Shown piece after piece: positions 36,552 through 45,118 of a stretch of DNA of 64,000 nt. The translations under genes were made by a program, and so were the position numbers. Every line of letters starts with the position of its first letter. Positions within the stretch are counted from its first letter, which is position 1. The notes beneath the pieces are model-generated. The model saw only the letters and a program-made list of their open reading frames with translations, had not been told where the DNA came from and did not search any database. The DNA comes from Lunatibacter salilacus (GTDB taxonomy: Bacteria; Bacteroidota; Bacteroidia; Cytophagales; Cyclobacteriaceae): contig NZ_VOLC01000001.1 in assembly GCF_009797935.1 (NCBI RefSeq), positions 62,001 to 126,000 of the forward strand. The letters are read 5' to 3'.

Positions 36552-37268
36552 ATGGAAGCCCTATTAGAACGCATCCTTTACCAGTATACCTACCTGGCCT
36601 TGTTTGGGTTGGCGGTAGCTTATTTTGCGATCCTTTACTTCGGTGTCGGTGCCTTGTTTTTACAAGCCTGTAGATTCCTCGAAAGTAGAAATTTTCTGCA
36701 TAAAATATCGGAAAGAGAGATCCCAAAGGAACAGCTTACATTCGAAATCAAGCACTCCGTCCAGTCTATCCTAATCTTTGGGCTGTCGGTTCTTCCAATA
36801 ATATACCTCGTAAGAATTGATGTTATCCAACTTTTGCCCAACATCTGGTTTTACGTTCTCATGGGCCTTGTTATTCTAACTCTATGGAATGAGGTGCATT
36901 TCTACGTAGTACACCGCATGTTACATCACAAATTTATGATGCAACATGTTCACTACATTCACCACAAATCAACCATACCGACGGTATATGCCGTATACAG
37001 TTTTCACTGGCTTGAGGCGGCTTTGCTAAGCACCATTCCATTGACCATAGTGCCTTTTATTCCCTTTTCCATGGTAGCGGTCTTTATTTATCCAACAGTA
37101 AGCATTCTGCTGAATTTTGCAGGCCACTGCAATTACCGGTTTGGGGATGGAAAGGGCGATAGCTGGAGGCTATTTGGGACAGCGCACAATGAGCACCATA
37201 CCAAAGGGAGGAGAAACTATGGTTTTGCGTTAAATTTCTTGGATAAATTATTTTCCAAAGCAAAGTAG
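36552..37268 (+). CDS. Fatty acid hydroxylase/sterol desaturase-family membrane enzyme
   Basis: 238 residues with four or more membrane helices. The di-iron histidine motifs of the superfamily are all present in order: HFYVVHRMLHH near residue 117, HYIHHKS near 134 and HNEHHTK near 217; the second helix pair carries NFAGHCNYR. Such enzymes hydroxylate or desaturate lipids using O2 and electrons. The gene starts a plus-strand operon: the ketosynthase-fusion gene begins six bases after its stop. A shared lipid substrate is likely. The natural product is unknown; carotenoid, sphingolipid-like and terminal-modification roles remain possible. Confidence 0.9.
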   Translation: MEALLERILYQYTYLALFGLAVAYFAILYFGVGALFLQACRFLESRNFLHKISEREIPKEQLTFEIKHSVQSILIFGLSVLPIIYLVRIDVIQLLPNIWFYVLMGLVILTLWNEVHFYVVHRMLHHKFMMQHVHYIHHKSTIPTVYAVYSFHWLEAALLSTIPLTIVPFIPFSMVAVFIYPTVSILLNFAGHCNYRFGDGKGDSWRLFGTAHNEHHTKGRRNYGFALNFLDKLFSKAK

Positions 37269-37274
37269 GACACA

Positions 37275-39125
37275 ATGCACGAAGTATATATAACAAGTTC
37301 AGGTTCATTTATGCCAAACTCGGCTGTTTCCAACGAACAGATGGAGGATTTTTTGGGGCGGATTAATGGCAAAGATAGCCGCAACAAAGAGCGGGTGCTA
37401 AAGCAAAACGGGATCAAAAGCCGTTATTACGCTTTAAACGAACAACAGGAAACCACCCATTCCAACGCCCAAATGGCCGTAAATGCTATTGAAAACGCGC
37501 TGCAAAAAAGTAGCCTTAGGTCTGCTGATGTGGCTTTTTTGTGCACCGGAACTACCCAAGGGGATTTACCCATTCCGGGCTTTGCCAGTATGGTTCATGC
37601 GGGGTTGGGTTTTCACCGCTGTGAGGTTGCAAGCCACCAAAGTGTTTGTGCCAGCGGGATCATGGCGTTGAAAAATGCCTTTGCCCAAATTAAATCCAGA
37701 GAAAAGCAAAATGCGGTTTGTGTGGGAAGTGAGTTTGCAAGCAGGCTTTTCAAAGCCTCCCGATTTGAGGCTCAGGGAGTGGATAGCCTTCCGTTTTCGG
37801 TAGAATTTCTGAGGTGGATGCTTTCAGATGGCGCTGGCGCATTTGTGCTTCAAAATAAAAAAAATGAGATTGGAATTTCATTAAGAATTGAGTGGATTGA
37901 CATAAAGTCCCATGCCAATGAATTTCCAGTCTGCATGTTTACTGGAAAGACGGACAATAAGAATGAAACCGAGCAGACCTGGCTGGACTATCCCAGTTAT
38001 GAGGCCGCGTCAAAAGCTGGTGCCATCAACCTGAGTCAGGATCCGAGACTTCTGGATAGCCTTGTGAAAACAGGCGTGGCCCATTTTTTTGAATTGATTA
38101 ATGAAGGAAAAATCTCCAGTGAAAAGATTGACTGGTTCTGTTGTCATTACTCTTCGGAAGTGTTTAAGGGGCCTATTAAGGAATTAATGCAAAAAGGGAG
38201 TGGAGAAATTTCCGAGGAGAAATGGTTTAGCAATCTCACAACAAAAGGAAATACGGGAGCTGCTTCTATTTTTATTATGCTTGATGAATTGATTTATAGC
38301 GGCAGGTTAAAAGTCGGAGATCAAATCCTGTGTATGGTTCCGGAAAGCGGCCGCTTTATTACATCGTTCATGCACCTCACGGTAGTCGGAGACAAAGAGC
38401 CGAAAGGAAAAGCGTATCCACTTCGTGAAATAGAATCGCCTGAATTACAGATAGCAAAATCTGAAACTTCAGAATGGCTGGTTCGCAACTTGGCGCAGGT
38501 ATGGATTGACTTTGAAACTGAATTGCTTAAGGTACCGGTGGTCACCAAAATCCATGATGGAAAATTAAGTCTATCCGATTACAAGCTCTTGTTGACAGAC
38601 CTCCGTCAACAGGTAATTGACGGCTCCCAGTGGATTTCCCGAGCGGCTTCCCATATTGATATCGGGCTTTTTGAGCTGCGTTCGGCCTTTATTAGACATA
38701 CTGCAGCCGAACATAAGGATTATCAGATGTTGGAAAGAAATTATGAAGCACTCGGAGAGGATATTGAAACGATCAGATCTGGAGAAAAAAACATCGGCTC
38801 GGTGGCGTTGACCTCATTTATGTTTCAACAAGCCAGCAAACCCAATCCAATTGACTTGCTGGGCGCAATGTTTATCATAGAAGGAATTGGGAAGCGGCTG
38901 GCGGGATACTGGGGAAGGATGATTCAGGACCAACTCAACCTAAATGACGATCAGGTTTCCTTCTTTACCTATCACGGGGTAGCTGATGAAAATCATTTTC
39001 ATAACTTGGAAAAAGCCCTGGATCATCCACAGATGAATGTGGATATAGCCAAGCGGATTGTTAAAACCGCAAAAACAACAGCCAAACTGTATATCATGCA
39101 GTTGGAAGAATTGGGCAATTATTAA
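37275..39125 (+). CDS. Ketoacyl-ACP synthase III fused to a haem-oxygenase-like di-iron domain
   Basis: 616 residues in two parts. Residues 1-370 are a thiolase-fold KAS III: Cys125 in SVCASGIMAL as nucleophile, His291 in CCHYSS and Asn326 in TTKGNTGAAS complete the C-H-N triad. Residues about 395-616 are all-helical and fit the haem-oxygenase-like di-iron oxidase (HDO/PQQC-TenA-like) fold. Candidate iron ligands are Glu479/His480 (TAAEHKDY), Glu536 (FIIEGIGKRL), and His567, Asp571 and His574 (HGVADENHF). KAS III condenses an acyl-thioester with malonyl-ACP; HDOs carry out O2-dependent oxidations, for example the fatty-acid decarboxylation by UndA. The fusion suggests condensation followed by oxidative tailoring on one polypeptide. 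It is tightly packed between the hydroxylase and an unknown gene. Confidence 0.85.
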   Translation: MHEVYITSSGSFMPNSAVSNEQMEDFLGRINGKDSRNKERVLKQNGIKSRYYALNEQQETTHSNAQMAVNAIENALQKSSLRSADVAFLCTGTTQGDLPIPGFASMVHAGLGFHRCEVASHQSVCASGIMALKNAFAQIKSREKQNAVCVGSEFASRLFKASRFEAQGVDSLPFSVEFLRWMLSDGAGAFVLQNKKNEIGISLRIEWIDIKSHANEFPVCMFTGKTDNKNETEQTWLDYPSYEAASKAGAINLSQDPRLLDSLVKTGVAHFFELINEGKISSEKIDWFCCHYSSEVFKGPIKELMQKGSGEISEEKWFSNLTTKGNTGAASIFIMLDELIYSGRLKVGDQILCMVPESGRFITSFMHLTVVGDKEPKGKAYPLREIESPELQIAKSETSEWLVRNLAQVWIDFETELLKVPVVTKIHDGKLSLSDYKLLLTDLRQQVIDGSQWISRAASHIDIGLFELRSAFIRHTAAEHKDYQMLERNYEALGEDIETIRSGEKNIGSVALTSFMFQQASKPNPIDLLGAMFIIEGIGKRLAGYWGRMIQDQLNLNDDQVSFFTYHGVADENHFHNLEKALDHPQMNVDIAKRIVKTAKTTAKLYIMQLEELGNY

Positions 39126-39147
39126 AACACGGTAAAAAAACTACACT

Positions 39148-40044
39148 ATGGATCATTTAATCCACGATGAAAGAGACCCTAACCCTTGGTTAGCACTATA
39201 TCTTGACGACAGCATTCCAATAAATCCCACCACCAAGTTGGCCTTGATGCGGGACAACTCATCGAAATCGGTAAGGTACCTTTTACCAATTATTGAAGTA
39301 TGGTCTAAAGTAACCATGTTCTTCATCCATATTTTCAAGTATTTCGTGCCCAGAGGAATTAATTCCTCCAGCGTACTGCATCGAATCTTGGCTTGGGGGT
39401 TGAAGAATTTCGTAAGCCCGGATGCCAATCTGCTTATCTTCCGCCACTTTCACGTCGGCACGGAAATCCTACAGTTTATCGCTGGAAATATTCCGGGGAT
39501 AGAATTGATTGGAAATCCATTAAAACCTAAAGATTTTGAAAGTATAAAGGATGATTTGTTTCTGAAGCATGACTTGAACCTGTATAATTTTGTCATCAAC
39601 CTGAACAAACAGCTGAAACAAAAAGGCTTGTCGATCCGACCACCCGAAAAAATTAATTTAAGCATGATCACCGAAGATCGGTTTGATCATATCGATTTTC
39701 CGAAAAAATGGACCAATATATTAGACCTTAGGTCGGCCATCGAGCTATTTACGCCCTTCTATCAGTTGTTTTTGACGTCTAATGATTTTATCCGGGCATC
39801 CAATTCACTGCAATTGGATGAAACAATCGCCATTTACACCTCGCAAATTCTGGCAACTCCAGCTCATTTGGGTTTGGTAAACAACAAACATCCTATGGTG
39901 CCTGTGACCACTTATAGTGCTGCATATCGGCTTGTATTACACGGATTGGCGGCGGAAACGCTGCATGAGATACTGGTAAAAATGAAGCTAAGCAAAGCTA
40001 GGGATGGAATTATTACGCCTCACATTATTGCACCAGTGCACTAG
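39148..40044 (+). CDS. Conserved-looking protein of unknown function in the lipid operon
   Basis: 298 residues, no signal peptide, mostly helical with a hydrophobic stretch around residues 46-65 (YLLPIIEVWSKVTMFFIHIF). Notable segments are the N-terminal DERDPNPWLALYLDD, the RHFHVGTEILQF helix near residue 110 with closely spaced His and Glu, and the C-terminal AYRLVLHGLAAETLHEIL. I do not recognise a characterised family. It starts 22 bases after the KAS III-HDO fusion gene and is followed by a strong terminator, so it belongs to the same three-gene unit and probably acts on the same lipid product. The coding nature is supported by codon pattern, spacing and terminator placement. Confidence 0.85.
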   Translation: MDHLIHDERDPNPWLALYLDDSIPINPTTKLALMRDNSSKSVRYLLPIIEVWSKVTMFFIHIFKYFVPRGINSSSVLHRILAWGLKNFVSPDANLLIFRHFHVGTEILQFIAGNIPGIELIGNPLKPKDFESIKDDLFLKHDLNLYNFVINLNKQLKQKGLSIRPPEKINLSMITEDRFDHIDFPKKWTNILDLRSAIELFTPFYQLFLTSNDFIRASNSLQLDETIAIYTSQILATPAHLGLVNNKHPMVPVTTYSAAYRLVLHGLAAETLHEILVKMKLSKARDGIITPHIIAPVH

Positions 40045-40050
40045 ATAAAT

Positions 40051-40078
40051 AAATAGGGGGGAAATTCCCCCTATTTTT
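40051..40078 (+). terminator. Terminator of the hydroxylase/KAS III-HDO operon
   Basis: AAATAGGGGG (40051-40060) pairs perfectly with CCCCCTATTT (40067-40076), six-base loop, then a T-run to 40078. It sits seven bases after the last stop codon and ends the three-gene operon. Confidence 0.92.
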
Positions 40079-40113
40079 ACGTAATGAATAGTATACCTTC
40101 TCTAAGGAGAAAT

Positions 40114-40923
40114 TTATTTACCTAAATGATCCAACGCTTTTCTAACGGAGCCCCTATCGAGAAGAAGTTGCTTGGCTAAGTCATACTCCTCCATTCCAGA
40201 GCGCGCCATCAGCATCTTCACCGCACGGTCGGTAATCTTGTCATTGATCAGTAAGACATTCACCATCTTATTGTCCTCCACCCTTCCCAACTGTACCATG
40301 GTAGTGGTGCTGATCATATCGAATATCATTTTTTGGGCCGTACCGCATTTCATTCGGGTACTTCCTGTAATAAATTCCGGTCCGGTAATGACCTCAATAG
40401 GTAAATCCGAATACTGCGCTATGGGTGTATCCGGATTGCTTACCAAGCATCCGGTGGGAATGCCCTTTGCCTGACAGGTTTTTAGAGATTCCAACACAAA
40501 TGGTGTAGTTCCACTTGCCGAAATTCCCAATACAAAGTCCTTTGTGGATACATTATGGCTTTCCAAGGCCTTCCATCCTGCTTCTATATTGTCTTCTTCC
40601 TCTTCCCTTGCCTCGATCAATTGGTCAACTCCACCAGCTAGGATTACATTGACTACACCTTTGGAAATCCCATAGGTCGTCGGAAGCTCGATGGCGTCCA
40701 ATACAGAAAGTCTACCCCCACTACCTGCGCCCAAATAAAACAAGCGGCCCCCATTCTTAAGTTGGGAAACGATCTTCGTTATCACCGCATTGATTTGAGG
40801 AAGTGCCTTTTCGATAGCCAAAGCCACTTTTTTATCTTCCCTATTGATACTTGCCGTTAACTCCTCCACGGACATCTTTTCCAAATGCCGATAAAGGGAA
40901 TCCTGTTCTGTAATTTTTGTCAT
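40114..40923 (-). CDS. murQ: N-acetylmuramic acid 6-phosphate etherase
   Basis: 269 residues from MTKITEQDSLYRHLEKM. I chose this start because a longer frame would run into the upstream aldolase gene, and because the alignment with MurQ begins here. The SIS fold shows GRLFYLGAGSGGRLSVLDAIELPTTYG, GISASGTTPFVLESL and the hallmark TGSTRMKCGTAQKMIFDMIST. It cleaves the D-lactyl ether of MurNAc-6-phosphate, giving GlcNAc-6-phosphate and D-lactate, in peptidoglycan recycling or salvage. The aldolase gene ends 19 bases upstream and a propeller lipoprotein gene follows that, so murQ closes an operon; a ROK kinase and a sugar transporter lie 14 kb away. Confidence 0.94.
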   Translation of the reverse strand: MTKITEQDSLYRHLEKMSVEELTASINREDKKVALAIEKALPQINAVITKIVSQLKNGGRLFYLGAGSGGRLSVLDAIELPTTYGISKGVVNVILAGGVDQLIEAREEEEDNIEAGWKALESHNVSTKDFVLGISASGTTPFVLESLKTCQAKGIPTGCLVSNPDTPIAQYSDLPIEVITGPEFITGSTRMKCGTAQKMIFDMISTTTMVQLGRVEDNKMVNVLLINDKITDRAVKMLMARSGMEEYDLAKQLLLDRGSVRKALDHLGK

Positions 40924-40942
40924 GTTTTTTTCTAGAATTATC

Positions 40943-41746
40943 TTAAATGGCTTGGGAATCATTGCCTTGACTAAAACTTTCTCCAATAGCCGATTTCAAT
41001 TGGTGCATATCCTGCTGCAAACGCTGGTAAAATAAGGCAAAGTCAGAACTGTGAAGCACTAGGTTAACACCAGCTTCCATCCATCGGATCTGTCTTTCGG
41101 GTCCTTCGGAAAAATGAATGCCCACACTGAGGTTTCTGGTTCTGCAGGAATTGATTATTCGTATGACTGCAGCTTCAAAATCAGGATGGTCATATTGCTC
41201 TGGCAATCCCATACTGACCGACAGGTCATGGGGTCCGATAAACACTGCATCCAAACCGGGTATCTCCAGCAAGTCTTCCAAGCGGTCCAATGCTGCAACA
41301 CTTTCTATATTGGCAATGCACCAGTTCCCCTTGTTATACCGATCCAAATAGGCCTGCAAATCCGGGGAGACAATCTCTTCTCCAGACAAAATCCGCTCCA
41401 ATTTCCGGCCTTTCAAAGGCCGGAATTTCGTGGCACCAACCAACTCCCGAATCTGCATCGGGGATTCCAAATAGGGAGCAACGATCCCCTTAGCGCCAGC
41501 ATCTATTAGCTGACAGGCTAAAAACGGATCCGGATTGGGGATACGGACAATGGGAAAAATACCCGACGCCGCAATCACCTGGCAAAGGTGCGAAACCTGA
41601 GTCCTGTCAAGGGCAATATGTTCGGTGTCGATAAATATGAAGTCCAACCCAACCCCCTTCCAAACTTTTGGCCATAGGGGGTTGAAAGATGTAATGCAGG
41701 TACCGAAAACCCGCTTTCCTTCTTTAATCTTGGTAAGAAACTTCAT
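40943..41746 (-). CDS. HpcH/HpaI-family class II aldolase
   Basis: 267 residues, a TIM barrel of the HpcH/HpaI (2-keto-3-deoxy-acid) aldolase family. Landmarks: DFIFIDTEHIALDR with the catalytic His, PFLACQLIDAGAKGIVAPYLES, and the metal-binding Glu in CIANIESVAALD and Asp in GLDAVFIGPHDLSVSMG. These enzymes reversibly split 2-keto-3-deoxy acids into pyruvate or oxaloacetate plus an aldehyde. Sandwiched between murQ and the propeller lipoprotein, it may handle a sugar acid produced with the amino sugar. The real substrate is unknown. Confidence 0.9.
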   Translation of the reverse strand: MKFLTKIKEGKRVFGTCITSFNPLWPKVWKGVGLDFIFIDTEHIALDRTQVSHLCQVIAASGIFPIVRIPNPDPFLACQLIDAGAKGIVAPYLESPMQIRELVGATKFRPLKGRKLERILSGEEIVSPDLQAYLDRYNKGNWCIANIESVAALDRLEDLLEIPGLDAVFIGPHDLSVSMGLPEQYDHPDFEAAVIRIINSCRTRNLSVGIHFSEGPERQIRWMEAGVNLVLHSSDFALFYQRLQQDMHQLKSAIGESFSQGNDSQAI

Positions 41747-41758
41747 ATGTTTTTCAAT

Positions 41759-44008
41759 TTAATCCGTTATCTCCGGGCCGGAAATTACCCCCAAATATCG
41801 TCCCATCCAATAGGGCAGCAGCCAAATATCCCCTGCACTGCTTTCTGAGCGGCCCATACCACCGGCATCCAATCCAAAGCGGTTGGCGTTGTGCCTTCTT
41901 ATCGGCAATTCATCCGGAGCCAATACCTCAGCCGTAGTCTGCCGTCGGAAGTTTTGTTCAAGAAGCTCAATGTCTTTGCGGTGGCTATTACTTACCGACC
42001 AGTTGACCAAATCCATAGGGTATTCTTGAAGATACCATATAGCTTCCTCCCGGTCAAAATTGTCAGGAGTTACCAGCGCTGTAAAGATATTCCAAAGTCC
42101 TTCCTTCTCTGGCCTTTCCGACTCCCAGTGGTCGATGATGGATTCCTTGTATTTTGCTTTGAGGGTGTCATTAAAGGCATACCGATACAGCCCCCAATAG
42201 CCGAGAAAGTACATTTCATCATCCGAATGATTCCAGGATTCCGAGAGCATTTCCGCCCATTCATCCGTTCCCTCCTCAGCTTTGCCAATTTGCTCCATGG
42301 GCACCATCATATTTTCCAAGTAACCATGGTCCTCCATCAGCTCAAAGGCTTTGGTTTTATAAATCTCCTTTTGTGTAAAATGATAGGCAGTCTGTAACAT
42401 GGCCACGATATTGGAGGAATTAAGTTTTCGGTCGCCTACCATGCGTGGGAAATTGTTCACATAGTCCGGATGCCACTTGCCCCAAAGGGTGGGCTTGCCG
42501 TCGTAATCAATCAAATACCAGTCATTGTCCACAATATGCTGCATCAGGGCATCTATCAGACGCACCGCCTGATCCTTCAGTTCCTTGTCCTCCACTAACT
42601 CAGCCACTACGCCAAAGACAAATATATGTCCGATGGCTTCGTCGCTACTTGTCGTGGCCTTCCAGTCCCACTCCGGATGACTTGCATGCTGCCAACGGTC
42701 GGGATCAGAAAGCTGATCTATATATCCTCTGCGGGCAAAGGATCGGGATGGGAACCCTTCTACCGGATTAATAGTGTATAGTCTTTCCATGGCATCCATG
42801 GATTCACGGATATTTTGAAGTGCTTCGGCTTCTCCGGTTACCGCATAGCGGAAGGCTTCCCCTCCCAAGTACATGGATGTCCACAAGCCGTCATTGTCTG
42901 AGTCACCCAAGCGTCCGGTATTAATGTTCCCTTTTTCCATACCCACCAAGGAGGAATTGAATCCATAACGAATATGGCGTTCCCGAACCTGCTTGTCAAA
43001 AAATTCAGCTTTTTGCTGTAGAGTATGTTCGAAAAATTCCAGTTTGCTCAACCCCTTATCTGTCAAAATCAACACATCGTTGTCTTTGCCGGGGGCCAAG
43101 TGCTTGACTATATCTCCGGGAAGCCAGCGTTCGCCGAAATAGTAGTTATATTTCCCATCGTCCTTTTTCATAAACGCACCCTTTTCAGAACCGAACCAGA
43201 GGTTTCCATGGATTTCGGCAACTGTAGTCAGGACGGGCCATGGCAGTTTGTTTTGCCGATCGCCTACTTGCTGTTGGGTAGATACACTGACGGTGAAGTA
43301 GCCATCATTGGTTCCAACAATAAGATTCTTCCCTTCTTCTACTAGTGCGAAGCTGGTAAATCCAGAACCAGCAAAACCTTCTTTTACATTGTCCGCCCCG
43401 ATCTGATAGCTATAGATTTTTTCTGATGTCAAGATAAAAAACCGGTCATTGGCAGTATCATAGGTCAGGTCCAACACCCTTCCACTTGGAATATTTCCTT
43501 TCCAAACCAAACTGGGATCCGCAAGATATGCAACTTGGCTGCCGTCGGACACCAGAAAGGAAAAATCCTTTCCTGCCTTAAAATGCTTGGCATTAGGCAG
43601 CCCGTGGGGTACATAAACCGCACCTGCCCATGCGTTGCTCAGGACCGCCTTATCGTCCAGGTAGACAAACTGATCCTGAAAGATACCCATATCCTTCAGG
43701 TTTTTGTCTTTCATCGGAAGGTAGGTACGGTCATTCACCATGGTGCCCGGATATAAAAATTGCCCATCATGCGGTCTTAACAATCCTTGATCTGAAAGGA
43801 CTTGTAACGTACCATTTCTATCCATGAAGACTTTTTCCAAGTTTACACTGGGCTCTTCGAAATAATACTTCACACTGACTTCCTGTAAAAATGGAATGTC
43901 CACGTGGACGGTTTTTTCGGTACCTTGTTCTTGTTTGTCGGGGCTGCTGCAGGAAAATGCGGCAAAAAGGCCTAGGGCTACCGAGCAGCCGATAAGTGTT
44001 TTCTTCAT
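41759..44008 (-). CDS. Lipoprotein with beta-propeller and six-hairpin (alpha/alpha-barrel) domain
   Basis: 749 residues. The lipoprotein signal ends AAFSC with Cys20 lipidated. Residues about 50-340 are repetitive beta strands like a two-component-regulator-type propeller (GNLWFGSEKGAFMKKDDGKY, DVLILTDKGLSKLEF). Residues about 350-735 are helical and resemble six-hairpin glycosidase-like barrels: GRLGDSDNDGLWTSMYLGGE, AMERLYTINPVEGFPSRSFARRG and NSSNIVAMLQTAYHFT. Acidic pairs such as DSDNDG are candidate catalytic residues. It is probably a surface or periplasmic glycan-processing protein. It is first in the operon with the aldolase and murQ, which suggests amino-sugar-containing substrates. 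Confidence 0.85.
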   Translation of the reverse strand: MKKTLIGCSVALGLFAAFSCSSPDKQEQGTEKTVHVDIPFLQEVSVKYYFEEPSVNLEKVFMDRNGTLQVLSDQGLLRPHDGQFLYPGTMVNDRTYLPMKDKNLKDMGIFQDQFVYLDDKAVLSNAWAGAVYVPHGLPNAKHFKAGKDFSFLVSDGSQVAYLADPSLVWKGNIPSGRVLDLTYDTANDRFFILTSEKIYSYQIGADNVKEGFAGSGFTSFALVEEGKNLIVGTNDGYFTVSVSTQQQVGDRQNKLPWPVLTTVAEIHGNLWFGSEKGAFMKKDDGKYNYYFGERWLPGDIVKHLAPGKDNDVLILTDKGLSKLEFFEHTLQQKAEFFDKQVRERHIRYGFNSSLVGMEKGNINTGRLGDSDNDGLWTSMYLGGEAFRYAVTGEAEALQNIRESMDAMERLYTINPVEGFPSRSFARRGYIDQLSDPDRWQHASHPEWDWKATTSSDEAIGHIFVFGVVAELVEDKELKDQAVRLIDALMQHIVDNDWYLIDYDGKPTLWGKWHPDYVNNFPRMVGDRKLNSSNIVAMLQTAYHFTQKEIYKTKAFELMEDHGYLENMMVPMEQIGKAEEGTDEWAEMLSESWNHSDDEMYFLGYWGLYRYAFNDTLKAKYKESIIDHWESERPEKEGLWNIFTALVTPDNFDREEAIWYLQEYPMDLVNWSVSNSHRKDIELLEQNFRRQTTAEVLAPDELPIRRHNANRFGLDAGGMGRSESSAGDIWLLPYWMGRYLGVISGPEITD

Positions 44009-44060
44009 GTTTGATAGGGGTAATTAAATAAATACAGTGTTTTGGGTGGTTAAAGAAATT

Positions 44061-44097
44061 GTCCGCTCCGGTTTTAGACCACAAGCGGACAAATCTA
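44061..44097 (-). promoter_or_regulatory. Promoter box and 5'-UTR palindrome before the murQ operon
   Basis: On the minus strand TAGATTTG (44097-44090) matches the Bacteroidota -7 box. Just after it lies a perfect inverted repeat GTCCGCT-N16-AGCGGAC (44061-44090), which would sit at the very start of the transcript. It could be an operator or an RNA hairpin. No good -33 TTG is seen. Confidence 0.45.
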
Positions 44098-44220
44098 CCA
44101 AACCAAACTAGTGATGTAGGTGGAAATAAATCCTCCCACTCGGTTGTATTACCGATTTGTAAATGTTTCGTACTATTGGACTGGGGAAAAAATATGTGTT
44201 GGGTTGAAGTATTTTTCCCA

Positions 44221-44390
44221 CAAAACTTGTCTCAGGTTTTCAGGATTGCGCAGATGAACACGTAAAGAGGTCTGCGAAAATCAACGGGATCTGCGGGAGC
44301 TAATCCAAGTAACTAGACTTCACGCATTCTAAGGTTGTGGGTATTTATCTTAATGCCTACAAAAATTTATCATCAGCCAATGGCATTAGG
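44221..44390. repeat. Dispersed repeat copy A (short form)
   Basis: It shares the blocks TTGCGCAGAT, GTAAAGAG, TCTGCGAAAATCAACGGGAT, CTGCGGGAG, GGTTGTGGG and CTACAAAAATTTATC with copies B and D. It lacks the terminal GGTGTAGT hairpin and has a shortened GCCAATGGCA palindrome, so it looks like a decayed or truncated copy. Confidence 0.75.
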
Positions 44391-44462
44391 AGATTAACCA
44401 TAAAAAGAAATTCCCAGAAAAAACGGCCTAGTGGAAGAAACATCAAATTTGGCATCTAAAAC

Positions 44463-44738
44463 TCAGTAAAAAAGCTTTCTGATGATAGAAACAATTAGAT
44501 ATGTAACAATATATGGCATCAGTAAAACTAGAATGAATTTAAAAATAAGATCCAACCACACTACTGTAATAAAATTTATAAAATCTTGAAAATAAAAGAA
44601 AACTAAAAAGGTCATAAGGCTAGATAAAAAAGCAATTCCTATCTTAAAATTAGTAGATATTTCCTTACCATTTTTATAAACGGTACGAAAACAAATCAAT
44701 ACAATTATCAGATAAAGAAAAAATGCAATTAAAATCAT
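44463..44738 (-). CDS. Small three-helix membrane protein of unknown function
   Basis: 91 residues with three hydrophobic segments (ILIAFFLYLIIVLICF, IGIAFLSSLMTFLVFFYF, DLIFKFILVLLMPYIVTYLIV) separated by short charged loops. It has no recognisable family. It lies between repeat copy A and the first toxin-antitoxin pair, in AT-rich DNA typical of acquired segments. Translation is plausible but unproven. Confidence 0.55.
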   Translation of the reverse strand: MILIAFFLYLIIVLICFRTVYKNGKEISTNFKIGIAFLSSLMTFLVFFYFQDFINFITVVWLDLIFKFILVLLMPYIVTYLIVSIIRKLFY

Positions 44739-44821
44739 AGTTTATATGGACATCATTGAAAGAGAGGCATTTGGATAAAAATGAAAATAGCCCCGAACGT
44801 TTTATAATAGATGAATACAAT

Positions 44822-45118
44822 TTATCCCTTTGCTCTCTTTTTCCAAATAGTAGGATTTCTGCTGGTATGAATTACGCCAAGTACACCTATGTTTTGGTTG
44901 GCAACTACAAACATAACCTGATATGGAAAGCGTTTCAAAAGTATACGCCGAACTTCGTTGTGTTGATACGGGTACTGAAATGGGTTATTTTGAAGATTGT
45001 TAATGGTCTCATCCAAGCTTAACAAAAATTCCTTCCCTAAACCCATTTTTCTGGAGTCGTACCAATCAATTGTTTCCTGAATATCTAAACGTGCCTCTTC
45101 TGAAAACTCTAATCTCAT
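44822..45118 (-). CDS. RelE/ParE-family toxin
   Basis: 98 residues from MRLEFSEEARLDIQ. The ATG overlaps the antitoxin stop as ATGA. The ParE/RelE fold is clear: EEARLDIQETIDWYDSRKMGLGKEFLLSLDETINNL, then EVRRILLKRFPYQVMFVV with the Arg-rich strand, and GVIHTSRNPTIWKKR at the end with the HTSRNP motif typical of ParE. ParE toxins inhibit gyrase; RelE toxins cut mRNA. The motif favours ParE-type, but the activity is not certain. Confidence 0.9.
   Translation of the reverse strand: MRLEFSEEARLDIQETIDWYDSRKMGLGKEFLLSLDETINNLQNNPFQYPYQHNEVRRILLKRFPYQVMFVVANQNIGVLGVIHTSRNPTIWKKRAKG

Noticed and set aside
40924-40986. A longer murQ start
   Set aside because: The extra 21 codons overlap the aldolase gene, and similarity to MurQ begins at MTKITEQ.
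44756-45022. A plus-strand frame of 88 codons across the ParE-type toxin
   Set aside because: It is antisense to a clear toxin gene with ATGA coupling.
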